Assembly (NCBI RefSeq): GCF_014212135.1
Contig: NZ_JACJVQ010000017.1
Span: forward strand, 124,001 to 188,000
Direction of reading: 5' to 3'
Origin: Cohnella thailandensis
Lineage (GTDB): Bacteria > Bacillota > Bacilli > Paenibacillales > Paenibacillaceae
Length of the DNA: 64,000 nucleotides
Part shown: in pieces, positions 19,537-27,889 of the stretch
Layout of the letters: every line of letters begins with the position of its first letter
Numbering within the stretch: position 1 is the first letter of the stretch
The notes under the pieces: generated by a model
What the model was told of the DNA's origin: nothing
The model's input: only the letters and a program-made list of their open reading frames with translations
The model's database searches: none
Made by a program: the position numbers and the translations under genes

Positions 19537-20412
19537 ATGTTCAATTTAAGCTACAAAACACAGCGGATTCTTATTTTATTCGGATTCCTTCTGATTCCTG
19601 TCCTCCTCTCCTTAACCTTTACTTACATTCCAGCCGCGTCATTGCTGTACTTCAGCTTTACGGACTGGACCGGTTTGGGTTGGGAGATGAACTGGGTCGG
19701 TCTGGATAACTATAAGGAAATTTTTAGCCGTCCCGAAATTTTCGGCGTGTTCAAGAACAACGCCTATTACTTCGTCGGCGGTCTGATCCAGACGGCGATC
19801 TCGCTTTATTTCGCGGTTATCCTAACCAATCGCCTGAAAGGCCGTAACTTCTTCCGCGTCATGCTGTTCCTTCCGTACGTTCTCCATAGCGTGGCGGTCG
19901 TTATCATGTTCCGGAACGTTTACCATGCGGAATACGGCTCGCTGAACATTTTCCTGGACGCGGTCGGCCTGAACTCTTGGCAGCAGGAATGGCTCGGCAA
20001 TCCAAGCCTCGTCAACATCTCGCTCGCGTTCATCTCGATGTGGAAGTTCATGGGCCTTAACATGGTCATCTTCATCGGCGCCATGCAATCCATCCCGAGC
20101 GACCTTTACGAAGCGGCCAAAATCGACGGCGCGAATTCGTGGCAGAGCTTCCGGTTCATCACGCTGCCAAGCATCAACGGCGTCGTGCAGCTGATGCTGA
20201 TCATGTCGCTGGCCGGCTCCCTCGAAGCCTTCGATACGCCTTATATCATGATGAAGGGCGCCAACGACACTTCGACGTTCGTCATTCAAACCGTGGAAAT
20301 GGCATTCAAATTCCAGAAGGCGGGTCTCGCTTCCGCCATGGCTGTTGTCCTCCTGATCATGGTGTGCATCTTGATCGGCATCCAAAAACTCATCTTCAAG
20401 GAGGAGAAATAA
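19537..20412 (+). CDS. Sugar ABC transporter permease (MalF/UgpA type)
   Basis: A 291-residue inner-membrane protein with six predicted transmembrane helices. The cytoplasmic EAA loop, EAAKIDGANSWQSFRFITLP, near residues 195-215 contacts the ABC ATPase. The ATG at 19537 has AGGAGG seven bases upstream; earlier in-frame codons lie in the leader. It pairs with the second permease 2 bp downstream. No ATPase gene is in the island, so a shared MsmX-like ATPase elsewhere probably drives it. The likely substrate is manno-oligosaccharides, inferred from the neighbouring enzymes. Confidence 0.92.
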   Translation: MFNLSYKTQRILILFGFLLIPVLLSLTFTYIPAASLLYFSFTDWTGLGWEMNWVGLDNYKEIFSRPEIFGVFKNNAYYFVGGLIQTAISLYFAVILTNRLKGRNFFRVMLFLPYVLHSVAVVIMFRNVYHAEYGSLNIFLDAVGLNSWQQEWLGNPSLVNISLAFISMWKFMGLNMVIFIGAMQSIPSDLYEAAKIDGANSWQSFRFITLPSINGVVQLMLIMSLAGSLEAFDTPYIMMKGANDTSTFVIQTVEMAFKFQKAGLASAMAVVLLIMVCILIGIQKLIFKEEK

Positions 20413-20414
20413 TC

Positions 20415-21245
20415 ATGGAAGTCCGCCCTCCGTTATGGGTCACCCTGGCCAAATACATTTCGCTTCTCGCCGCCATGTTCGTGGTCTTGTTCCCGATCTA
20501 CTCGATCTTCGTCGGGGCGTTCAAGACCAAAGAGGAATATTACCAATCCGGCCTCGGCTTGCCGCAGGATTGGTTCAACTTCGATAACTTCTCTCGGGTA
20601 TACGAAGTAGGCAAGCTCGGTCTCGGCTTCAAGAACATCCTGATCATCCTCGTGATAACGCTTATCGGCAACATCATTCTCGGAACGATGGTCGCCTATG
20701 CGCTCGGACGCTTCGACTTCAAGCTGAAGAAGCTCATCATGGGCATGTACCTGATGGCGACGTTCATTCCGATGGTCACGACTCAAGTCGCTACGTTCAC
20801 GGTCGTTAAAGAGCTCGGCCTGTACAACAACCTCGGAGCCCCGATCCTGATCTATCTGGGAGCGGACGTCCTGCAGATTACGATCTACTTGCAGTTCATT
20901 CGCAATATCCCGAAGGATCTGGACGAGAGCGCGATGGTCGAAGGAGCTTCGCTGTTCAAGATCTATCGCTCGATCATCTTCCCGCTGCTGACGCCGGCGA
21001 CGGCTACGCTGCTTATCCTGAAGACGATCAGCGTTTACAACGACTTCTATACGCCTTACCTGTATATGCCAAGCCAGGATCTGCGGGTCGTATCGACGGC
21101 GCTCTACGCCTTCATCGGTCCGAACGCCGCCCAGTTCAACGTCATCTCCGCAGGCATCCTGATCATCTTTATCCCGACCGTTATCGTCTTCCTGTTCATG
21201 CAGAGATACATTTTCTCGGGCGTAACGAGCGGAGCGGTCAAGTAA
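20415..21245 (+). CDS. Sugar ABC transporter permease (MalG/UgpE type)
   Basis: A 276-residue membrane protein with six predicted helices and an EAA-type loop (DLDESAMVEGASLFKIYRSIIFP, near residues 170-195). GGAGG at the end of the preceding gene serves the ATG at 20415; a longer frame from 20139 is a shadow inside the first permease. It forms the heterodimeric channel with its upstream neighbour and should receive substrate from the lipoprotein encoded at 26378, which is unusually far away, beyond the enzyme genes. Confidence 0.92.
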   Translation: MEVRPPLWVTLAKYISLLAAMFVVLFPIYSIFVGAFKTKEEYYQSGLGLPQDWFNFDNFSRVYEVGKLGLGFKNILIILVITLIGNIILGTMVAYALGRFDFKLKKLIMGMYLMATFIPMVTTQVATFTVVKELGLYNNLGAPILIYLGADVLQITIYLQFIRNIPKDLDESAMVEGASLFKIYRSIIFPLLTPATATLLILKTISVYNDFYTPYLYMPSQDLRVVSTALYAFIGPNAAQFNVISAGILIIFIPTVIVFLFMQRYIFSGVTSGAVK

Positions 21246-21304
21246 GATCGGCTATGTCCGGATAGGCTCGCGATGAGTCGGCTATTTCCTAACGCAAACG
21301 AGTG

Positions 21305-21331
21305 TGTTATGATAACAGATAATTTGTTATC
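21305..21331. promoter_or_regulatory. Overlapping palindromes upstream of the LacI-type gene
   Basis: TGTTATGATAACA (21305-21317) is a perfect 13-bp palindrome. It overlaps GATAACA-N7-TGTTATC (21311-21331), also perfect. The site lies 40-65 bases before the regulator start codon, fitting autoregulation. Which protein binds is inferred. Confidence 0.45.
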
Positions 21332-21369
21332 GACTATTCGACATGCGTGGGAAAGGGCCGGCTCATTTT

Positions 21370-22443
21370 ATGTCCAAAAAAGTAACGATGCAGCAAATCG
21401 CGGATCACGTCGGAGTGTCCAAGTTCGCGGTCTCCAAAGCTTTAGCCGGCAAATCCGGAGTAAGCGCTGACACGAGAGAGAAAATCATCGGGGCGGCGAC
21501 GCAGCTCGGCTATTTCGTGCAGAAGAAAGCGAAGCCGGCTAACGCCCGCGCGCCGCTTCCGGAATCCGCCGGCAAGTCTCAGCGGGATACGATCATCGTT
21601 CTTATTCCCAACGTTAGATATCAGAATCGGCATTCCTTCTACTGGGGCCGAATCATCGACGGCATCACGAACGGCTTGGAGGAGCACCAGATCGGCATCA
21701 TGATCGTGACCGAGCATATCACCGACAACTTCGCCAAGCTGATCAATCCGGACGGCGTGCTCGGCCTGATCGGGGTCGGATTGATCTCCAACCAATTGCT
21801 GCTCGAGATTCGCAACCTGGGCATTCCGTTCGTCATGGTCGACCACGAGGATCCGCTCATTCCGTCGGATTCGCTCTTCATGAACAACTTCGAATGCATG
21901 CGCAGGGTGACGAATTATTTGTTAGGCAACGGTCACGAGCGCCTGCAGTTCGTCGGCAACATCCGGTATTCGAAGAGCTTCTCCGACCGTTGGCTCGGCT
22001 ATCGCTCCATGATGGAGGAGATGAACGTCGAGCTGGATCAATGGCCGGAGCTGCTGACCTTCGAAGGCGACAACCGTTCGGAGATGACGGAGACGCTGGA
22101 AGCGATCATTCATCGGTATATGGAAGAGAAGGAGCTGCCGACCTCGTTCGTCTGCGCGAACGATTCGATCGCCTTATGCGTGATGACGGTGCTGATGAAG
22201 CTCGGCGTCGACATTCCCGGGAAGTGTACCGTAACGGGCTTCGACAACATCGAGGATGCCGCGCTCTGCAAGCCGACGCTCAGCACCGTTCACGTCAATA
22301 AGGAAGCTCTCGGCCAACGCGCCGTCGAGACGCTGCTCTGGAGAATCGCGCACCCGGACAGCCCGAAGGAGAAAATTCTGCTCTCCGGAGATTTCGTATT
22401 GCGGGAATCGACGGCCCCGGCTTCGGCGGCGGCATCGATGTAG
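21370..22443 (+). CDS. LacI-family transcriptional regulator
   Basis: A 357-residue repressor. The N-terminal helix-turn-helix with hinge (TMQQIADHVGVSKFAVSKALAG, then TREKIIGAATQLGY) spans residues 6-50, and the rest is a periplasmic-binding-protein-like effector domain ending with the conserved TVHVNKEALGQRAVETLLWRI region. I chose the ATG at 21370 by alignment to the family N-terminus; its site is weak (AAAGGG), and the ATG at 21343 is an alternative. It sits between transporter and enzyme genes and most likely controls the island in response to a mannose-containing sugar. Confidence 0.9.
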   Translation: MSKKVTMQQIADHVGVSKFAVSKALAGKSGVSADTREKIIGAATQLGYFVQKKAKPANARAPLPESAGKSQRDTIIVLIPNVRYQNRHSFYWGRIIDGITNGLEEHQIGIMIVTEHITDNFAKLINPDGVLGLIGVGLISNQLLLEIRNLGIPFVMVDHEDPLIPSDSLFMNNFECMRRVTNYLLGNGHERLQFVGNIRYSKSFSDRWLGYRSMMEEMNVELDQWPELLTFEGDNRSEMTETLEAIIHRYMEEKELPTSFVCANDSIALCVMTVLMKLGVDIPGKCTVTGFDNIEDAALCKPTLSTVHVNKEALGQRAVETLLWRIAHPDSPKEKILLSGDFVLRESTAPASAAASM

Positions 22444-22465
22444 TTTAGTTAGGCGCTTAGGCGCA

Positions 22466-22506
22466 AGGACTGCAACGCTTCTTCGGAAGGTTGCGGTCTT
22501 TTTTTC
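22466..22506 (+). terminator. Terminator after the LacI-type gene
   Basis: GACTGCAAC (22468-22476) pairs with GTTGCGGTC (22490-22498) around a CTTC-TTCG-GAAG loop, followed by a run of T. It isolates the enzyme operon from the regulator. Confidence 0.85.
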
Positions 22507-22564
22507 GTTTAAATGGGATTGCGGCTTCGCAGCTTGTATTTTCGCCCATCCTGCCTGCTTGTTA

Positions 22565-22592
22565 TTGACTTCTCACCCTGGGGTGATAAAAT
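22565..22592 (+). promoter_or_regulatory. Promoter of the GH113-epimerase-GH130 operon with a palindrome in the spacer
   Basis: TTGACT (22565-22570) and TAAAAT (22587-22592) are 16 bp apart. The spacer contains the perfect 14-bp palindrome TCACCCTGGGGTGA (22573-22586), which any bound protein would occupy against RNA polymerase. Half sites ATGTTATT (22605-22612) and AATAACAT (22641-22648) lie in the 5' leader. Confidence 0.6.
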
Positions 22593-22674
22593 GCTGATTG
22601 TGAGATGTTATTAAAATAGAGAAACAAAAGTCTAACAATAATAACATTTTGGTTTACAAAAAGGAGTGAGCAAC

Positions 22675-23622
22675 ATGAACACGTGGTCGGAGACGGTATG
22701 CGGGATGACCTGGGGGTGGACCGGCGTCCGCGGCACTTGGACGGGCGAGGCCGCCGATCGTTCGATGGAAGAGATGGCGAAGCTCGGAGTCAACTGGGTG
22801 GCGATCGCGCTCGCGGCCCTGCAGGAGCATCCGCAATCGACGGCGATCCCTTTCCGCGAGGAGCCTACCGTGACGGATGCCGAGGTTCGCCTCGCGATCC
22901 GCAAAGCCAAGTCGCTGGGCCTCAAGGTGTGCCTGAAGCCGGTCGTCAATTGCGCGAACGGCACGTGGCGCGCTCACATCGGGTTCTTCGACAACGACAT
23001 TCCGGGAGAGCCGACTTGGCGGGAATGGTTCGCTTCCTATGGCGAGTTCATTAAGCACTACGCGGCGATCGCCGAAGAAGAGGGCTGCGAGATGTTCTGC
23101 ATCGGCTGCGAGATGGTCCAGACGGACAAGCGGGAGGCGGAATGGCGCCGGCTTATCTCCGAGGTTCGCCCGATCTATGGCGGGCTGATCACCTACAACT
23201 GCGACAAGTATCAAGAAGGATACGTCGCTTGGTGGGATGCGGTCGACATTATCTCCTCCAGCGGCTATTACCCGATCGGCGAATGGGAGGAGCAGCTCGA
23301 TCGCATCGAAGGCGTCGTGAAGAAGTGGAACAAGCCTTTCTTCTTCATGGAAGCCGGATGTCCGAGCCGCGAAGGCTCCCCGAGCCGTCCGAACGATTGG
23401 TCCCTTCCGGGCGGCCCGTCCGAGGAAGCGCAGAAGCGGTACTACGAGGACATGTTCGCTGCGAACGCGAAGCGCGACTGGATGAGGGGCTTTATGCTCT
23501 GGGACTGGCCGGCCAAGCTGTACGACGCTTCCGAAGCGGCGGCCAACGACGATTATTGCATGTACGGCAAGCAGGCGGCGGACGTCGTGCGCGATCATTA
23601 TACGAACCTATTGAAAAAATAA
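22675..23622 (+). CDS. GH113 beta-mannanase / manno-oligosaccharide hydrolase
   Basis: A 315-residue TIM-barrel hydrolase resembling GH113 beta-1,4-mannanases. The expected acid/base is E146 in CIGCEM and the nucleophile E226 in FFFMEAGC; these fall five residues before the E151 and E231 reported for the Alicyclobacillus enzyme. There is no signal peptide, so it probably cleaves imported manno-oligosaccharides in the cytoplasm. The ATG at 22675 has AAGGAG eight bases upstream; a GTG at 22666 would overlap that site. It begins a three-gene enzyme operon. Activity on other beta-linked oligosaccharides cannot be ruled out. Confidence 0.85.
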   Translation: MNTWSETVCGMTWGWTGVRGTWTGEAADRSMEEMAKLGVNWVAIALAALQEHPQSTAIPFREEPTVTDAEVRLAIRKAKSLGLKVCLKPVVNCANGTWRAHIGFFDNDIPGEPTWREWFASYGEFIKHYAAIAEEEGCEMFCIGCEMVQTDKREAEWRRLISEVRPIYGGLITYNCDKYQEGYVAWWDAVDIISSSGYYPIGEWEEQLDRIEGVVKKWNKPFFFMEAGCPSREGSPSRPNDWSLPGGPSEEAQKRYYEDMFAANAKRDWMRGFMLWDWPAKLYDASEAAANDDYCMYGKQAADVVRDHYTNLLKK

Positions 23623-23652
23623 ACGAGACCATAGACTGGAGGAGACGGGTAC

Positions 23653-24858
23653 ATGAGCGAACTCGCTACGGCGCAATGGCGCGAGCAGCTGACGTCCGAG
23701 CTCAAGGACAACATCCTGGGCTACTGGATCAAGAACACGGTCGATAACAAGCACTTCGGCTTCATCGGCGAAATCAAGAGCGGCGGGGAAGCCGTGGAAG
23801 ACGCGGATAAAGGGTTGGTGCTTCACGCGCGCATTCTGTGGACCTTCGCGTCCGCCTACCGCGCTTATAAAGATAATGTTTATCTGGATATGGCTAAACG
23901 CGCCTACGAGACGTTGCGCACGAAATTCTGGGATTCCGAATTCGGCGGCCTCTATTGGATGATCGACGTGAACGGCAAGGCGACGGCGGACAAAAAGCAA
24001 GTGTACGGCCAAGCGTTCGTCATTTACGCTCTTGCCGAGTTCGTTCGCGCGACGGGCGACCAAGAGGCGCTCGCTTGGGCGGGCGAGATCTACAAACTGC
24101 TCGAAAAGCATGCTTACGATCCCGTGCACCTCGGCTACGTCGAAGCGCTGGCGCGCGACTGGACCGAGACGGCGGAGCTGAGCCTGAGCGGCAAAGACCT
24201 GAATGAACGCAAGTCGATGAATACCCATCTGCACGTGCTGGAAGGCTACACGAACCTTTATCGAGTATGGAAGCCGGAAGGGCTGCGCGCGAAGCTGAAG
24301 GAGCTCATCGAGGTTCATTTGGACAAAATCATCGATTCGAGCACGCACCACTTCCTGCTGTTCTTCGACGACGAGTGGCATTCCAAGACGCCTCACGTGT
24401 CCTACGGCCATGACATCGAAGGCAGCTGGCTGCTCTGGGAAGCGGCCGAAGTGCTCGGCGACGAGGAGCTCCTCCCCCGCGTGAAGGAAGCGGCGCTTCT
24501 GATGGCGCGCGCGACGCTGGAGCAGGGCGTCGACAAGGACGGCGGCGTATACAACGAGTTCGACGGCGACAGCCATCTGGACGACTCGAAGGATTGGTGG
24601 CCGCAAGCCGAAGCGATGGTCGGCTTCCTGAACGCTTATCAGCTGTCCGGAGATTCCGTTTACCTGAACGCCGCCAAGAAGAGCTGGACGTTCATCCGCG
24701 ATTGCATCAGCGACCGCGAGGGCGGCGAATGGCATTGGCAGGTCACGCGCGCCGGGGTTCCGGTTCGCTCCGAAGATCAACCGAAGGTCGGGGCATGGAA
24801 GTGTCCTTACCATAATAGCCGCGCATGCTTCGAGGCGCTTGAGCGCATCAATTTCTAA
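23653..24858 (+). CDS. Cellobiose/mannobiose 2-epimerase (AGE family)
   Basis: A 401-residue (alpha/alpha)6-barrel protein of the N-acylglucosamine 2-epimerase superfamily, cellobiose epimerase branch. It interconverts glucose and mannose at the reducing end of beta-1,4 disaccharides, here most usefully mannobiose to mannosyl-glucose. Conserved His-containing motifs are MNTHLHVLEG (about 190-200), YGHDIEGSWLLWE (about 252-264) and PYHNSRACFE near the C-terminus. GGAGGAG precedes the ATG. The gene stands between the mannanase and the mannosylglucose phosphorylase, so the pathway supports the epimerase reading over an acylglucosamine epimerase. Confidence 0.88.
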   Translation: MSELATAQWREQLTSELKDNILGYWIKNTVDNKHFGFIGEIKSGGEAVEDADKGLVLHARILWTFASAYRAYKDNVYLDMAKRAYETLRTKFWDSEFGGLYWMIDVNGKATADKKQVYGQAFVIYALAEFVRATGDQEALAWAGEIYKLLEKHAYDPVHLGYVEALARDWTETAELSLSGKDLNERKSMNTHLHVLEGYTNLYRVWKPEGLRAKLKELIEVHLDKIIDSSTHHFLLFFDDEWHSKTPHVSYGHDIEGSWLLWEAAEVLGDEELLPRVKEAALLMARATLEQGVDKDGGVYNEFDGDSHLDDSKDWWPQAEAMVGFLNAYQLSGDSVYLNAAKKSWTFIRDCISDREGGEWHWQVTRAGVPVRSEDQPKVGAWKCPYHNSRACFEALERINF

Positions 24859-24876
24859 GAGAAGAGGGATAATGGA

Positions 24877-26085
24877 ATGAGCAATTGGATGGAGCAATTG
24901 AAGAGCTTGGCCGCTAAGCAAGAAGAGTTGATCGCGAGGCCGAACCCGGCCGTCGTGCCCGGCAACGGAATCTTCTACCGCCACGAACACCCTGTCGTCA
25001 CCGCCGAACACGCTCCGCTGTACTGGCGGTACGACCTGAACCCGGAGACGAACCCGCACCTGATGGAACGCATCGGCGTCAACGCCGCTTTCAACGCGGG
25101 CGCGATCGAGCTGGACGGCAAGTTCTACCTGATGGTTCGCGTAGAAGGCGCGGACCGCAAGTCTTTCTTCGCGGTAGCCGAGAGCGATTCCCCGACGGAA
25201 GGCTTCCGCTTCTGGGATTATCCGGTTCTTCTTCCGGAGACGGAAGATCCGGACATCAACGTCTACGACATGCGTCTGGTGAAGCATGAAGACGGATATA
25301 TTTACGGCCTGTTCTGCTCCGAGCGCAAAGACCCGGACGCGCCTAAGGGCGATACGTCCAGCGCGGTCGCCCAGGGCGGCATCGTCCGCACGAAGGACCT
25401 GAAGACATGGGAGCGCCTTCCGGATCTGAAGACCCCTTCCCCTCAGCAGCGCAACGTCGTGCTTCATCCGGAGTTCGTGGACGGCAAGTACGCGTTCTAC
25501 ACCCGTCCGCAGGACGGCTTCATCGATACCGGCGCGGGCGGGGGCATCGGGTGGGGCTTGTCCGAGAGCATGAACCCTGCGGTCGTTCCTCGCGAATCGA
25601 TCGTCGACGAGAAGGTATACCACACGATCAAGGAAGTGAAGAACGGCCAAGGCGCGGCGCCGATCAAGACGCCGAAGGGCTGGCTGCACATCGCCCACGG
25701 CGTTCGCAATACGGCTGCCGGACTTCGTTACGTCATCTATGCCTTCATGACCGACTTGAACGATCCGAGCAAGGTCATTCATGCGCCGGCCGGTCACCTG
25801 ATCGCGCCGGAAGGCATGGAACGAGTCGGCGACGTCTCGAACGTCGTGTTCACGAACGGACTGATCGCGCGCGACAACGGCGAATTGTATATTTACTACG
25901 CTTCCTCCGATACTCGCCTCCACGTGGCGTCCACGACGATCGACAAGATGGTCGACTACGTGACGAACACGCCGGAAGACGGGCTCCGTTCCCGCGCGAG
26001 CGTCGAGACGCGCTCCGCGCTCATCTCCAAGAACCTGGAGCTGATGAACCGTCCGGAGTACGCTTTCCTGAAGCGCCAAGGCTGA
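24877..26085 (+). CDS. 4-O-beta-D-mannosyl-D-glucose phosphorylase, GH130
   Basis: A 402-residue five-bladed beta-propeller phosphorylase of GH130 subfamily 1. It splits beta-mannosyl-1,4-glucose with phosphate to alpha-mannose-1-phosphate and glucose. The catalytic Asp is D131 in NVYDMRLV, the same position as in the Bacteroides fragilis enzyme, and phosphate-contacting motifs such as [11 protein letters not shown] and [10 protein letters not shown] are present. The length is standard. It starts 18 bp after the epimerase gene behind AGAGGG. It completes the intracellular mannobiose route, passing mannose-1-phosphate to general sugar metabolism. Confidence 0.92.
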   Translation: MSNWMEQLKSLAAKQEELIARPNPAVVPGNGIFYRHEHPVVTAEHAPLYWRYDLNPETNPHLMERIGVNAAFNAGAIELDGKFYLMVRVEGADRKSFFAVAESDSPTEGFRFWDYPVLLPETEDPDINVYDMRLVKHEDGYIYGLFCSERKDPDAPKGDTSSAVAQGGIVRTKDLKTWERLPDLKTPSPQQRNVVLHPEFVDGKYAFYTRPQDGFIDTGAGGGIGWGLSESMNPAVVPRESIVDEKVYHTIKEVKNGQGAAPIKTPKGWLHIAHGVRNTAAGLRYVIYAFMTDLNDPSKVIHAPAGHLIAPEGMERVGDVSNVVFTNGLIARDNGELYIYYASSDTRLHVASTTIDKMVDYVTNTPEDGLRSRASVETRSALISKNLELMNRPEYAFLKRQG

Positions 26086-26163
26086 TTCGGTTAGGTTTTT
26101 CCATTAGCTAACAATTTGGCGAACGGAACGCAAGAAACGAATAGAAATGAATAGAAACGCCTA

Positions 26164-26209
26164 ACAACCCTCTGTAGCAGCGATAAATCGCTCAATTACA
26201 GGGGGTTGT
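26164..26209. repeat. Long two-part hairpin after the enzyme operon
   Basis: ACAACCCTCTGTA (26164-26176) pairs with TACAGGGGGTTGT (26197-26209), 13 bp with one wobble, and encloses a perfect AGCGAT-AA-ATCGCT hairpin (26179-26192). No T-run follows, so it is probably an mRNA-stabilising or processing element rather than a full terminator. Confidence 0.75.
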
Positions 26210-26226
26210 AAACTAAAATTATTTGT

Positions 26227-26248
26227 TTGTTATCATAAATGATGACAA
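26227..26248. promoter_or_regulatory. 22-bp inverted repeat upstream of the binding-protein gene
   Basis: TTGTTATCAT-AA-ATGATGACAA is a palindrome with one mismatch. It shares the TTGTTATC half site with the repeat upstream of the LacI-type gene, and it lies about 40 bases upstream of the -10 box at 26290. Confidence 0.45.
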
Positions 26249-26289
26249 TAAAAACAAAATGGTTGCCTGTTAACCTAGCTAGAAATGCT

Positions 26290-26316
26290 TATAATTAAGA
26301 AATGTAAGCGATGCCA
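26290..26316 (+). promoter_or_regulatory. -10 box and cre-like box of the binding-protein gene
   Basis: TATAAT (26290-26295) is followed by TGTAAGCGATGCCA (26303-26316), which fits 13 of 14 positions of the CcpA consensus. Eleven contiguous bases, AAGCGATGCCA, are identical to the box at 19485. Confidence 0.6.
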
Positions 26317-26377
26317 AGTCGTTTTCATAACGGGTTGGCAGACTCGCGAAACCAATTTTTTGGGGGTAGTGCTTAAG

Positions 26378-27700
26378 ATGAAAAAGAGTTCTTTGACAGT
26401 CCTGTCCTTGATTCTGTTGTCCTCCGCCCTTGCGGCTTGCGGCAACAACAACAATGAGAACGGCAACGCTTCTTCTTCTCCGTCGGCATCGGCATCGGCT
26501 TCCGCATCCTCGGATGCAAGCGGTTCCGCTAACGCCGAACTGTCCGGCAAGATCAAGGTTCTGACACACCGCACGGACCTTGTCGACGACGGCACGATGG
26601 CTAAATACGCCGAGAAGTTCAAAGAAAAGTATCCGAACGCCGAAGTGGAATTCGAAGCGGTAACCGACTACGCGAACAACATTAAAGTTCGCCTGACGAC
26701 CGGCGAAGCCGGCGACGTCAACATGATCGATTCCAGCCTTCCTCCTTCCGAATTCCCGAAATACTACGAGCCGCTTCCGGACTCGATGTTCGAAGACGTG
26801 TATTTCGCGGACTATGATGCCTACGAAGGCAAGCGTTACGGCATCACTTCCGGCGTGAACACGACCGGTATCGTCTACAACAAGACGGCGTTCAAGAATG
26901 CCGGCATCGACAAGATCCCGACGACTCTCGACGAGCTGTATGCTGCCGCGCAGAAGCTGAAGGACGCCGGCATCACTCCGCTGTACATGAACTACGGCGC
27001 TCAATGGCCGGTCTCGAACTGGGGCGAAAACTTCTACACGACCCCTGCAGGCGATGCGAAGTGGACCGACACGCTGATCTCCCAGGACGCTCCGTTCACG
27101 GTTGACGGACCTTGGGGCCAACTGATCAGCATCGCCCGCACGTTCGTCGAGAAGGGCTGGACGGAGAAGGACCTGTCCACGGACAACTGGGAAATGTCGA
27201 AGGGCGAAGTCGCCAGCGGCAAGGCCGGCATGTACTTCCTCGGCAACTGGGTTATCCCGCAAGTCATCGGCGCGGGCGGCACTTCCGAAGACATCGGCTT
27301 CTTCCCGCTTCCTTACGACAACAGCGGCAAGTACAACGCTCCGCTGGGCGGCGACTACTATGTCGGCGTAAGCAAGGACAGCAAGAACAAGGAACTGGCT
27401 ATCGCATGGGTCGACTTCTTCGTTAAGGAGTCCGGCTACTCCGCCGATTCCGGCATGATGTCCGTCCTGAAGTCCCAGGAATCCACGATTCCGCAATTCG
27501 CCGAGTTCCAATCGTTCAACCCGACCTTCATCGAATCGACGGCCGTCGATCCTCGTTACACCGAGATCGCGAAGAAGGCCGAAATCGATCTGGGAACGGG
27601 CAGCGTCGACCAAGAGCTGATCGTCGCCAAGGATCTGCAAAAGGCATTCGACGAGCTGAACGCGAAATGGGCTAAAGCCAAGAAGGATCTTGGCTACTAA
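26378..27700 (+). CDS. Sugar-binding lipoprotein of the ABC transporter
   Basis: A 440-residue extracellular solute-binding protein (family 1). A signal peptide ends in the lipobox LAAC with lipid-attached C21, followed by an Asn/Ser-rich tether (about 22-55) and the two-lobed binding domain. The ATG at 26378 sits behind GGGGGT and begins the classic KKSS signal; an ORF start at 26285 lies in the leader. It is transcribed alone with its own promoter and a strong terminator, which allows more of it than of the permeases. Its presumed ligands are manno-oligosaccharides, an inference from context. Confidence 0.93.
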   Translation: MKKSSLTVLSLILLSSALAACGNNNNENGNASSSPSASASASASSDASGSANAELSGKIKVLTHRTDLVDDGTMAKYAEKFKEKYPNAEVEFEAVTDYANNIKVRLTTGEAGDVNMIDSSLPPSEFPKYYEPLPDSMFEDVYFADYDAYEGKRYGITSGVNTTGIVYNKTAFKNAGIDKIPTTLDELYAAAQKLKDAGITPLYMNYGAQWPVSNWGENFYTTPAGDAKWTDTLISQDAPFTVDGPWGQLISIARTFVEKGWTEKDLSTDNWEMSKGEVASGKAGMYFLGNWVIPQVIGAGGTSEDIGFFPLPYDNSGKYNAPLGGDYYVGVSKDSKNKELAIAWVDFFVKESGYSADSGMMSVLKSQESTIPQFAEFQSFNPTFIESTAVDPRYTEIAKKAEIDLGTGSVDQELIVAKDLQKAFDELNAKWAKAKKDLGY

Positions 27701-27731
27701 GATCCAATCAGCCCCTGCATAGAATAACCAG

Positions 27732-27776
27732 AACCAGCCTCCCGGCCAACCAGGCCGAGGAGGCTGGTTTTTTTGT
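27732..27776 (+). terminator. Terminator after the binding-protein gene
   Basis: AACCAGCCTCC (27732-27742) and GGAGGCTGGTT (27759-27769) form a perfect 11-bp stem followed by seven T. It closes the mannan island. Confidence 0.92.
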
Positions 27777-27803
27777 GTTTCCGTAAGGATTCTCCAATCT
27801 CGT

Positions 27804-27831
27804 TCTATCAGATTGCTCTCTCTCATACACT
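27804..27831 (+). promoter_or_regulatory. Candidate sigma-E promoter of spoIIP
   Basis: CATACACT (27824-27831) fits the sigma-E -10 consensus CATACANT. A TCTATCA element (27804-27810) lies 13 bases upstream as a weak -35. B. subtilis spoIIP is known to be sigma-E dependent. Confidence 0.45.
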
Positions 27832-27889
27832 TCACTATCAAGCCAAATAATAGAGAGACTCCTTCTACAGGGAACATAGGGAGGCAATC

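Noticed and set aside
23608-26079. 823-codon open frame on the minus strand
   Set aside because: It is antisense to the epimerase and phosphorylase genes, with no ribosome site or family motif; the plus-strand genes show catalytic residues.
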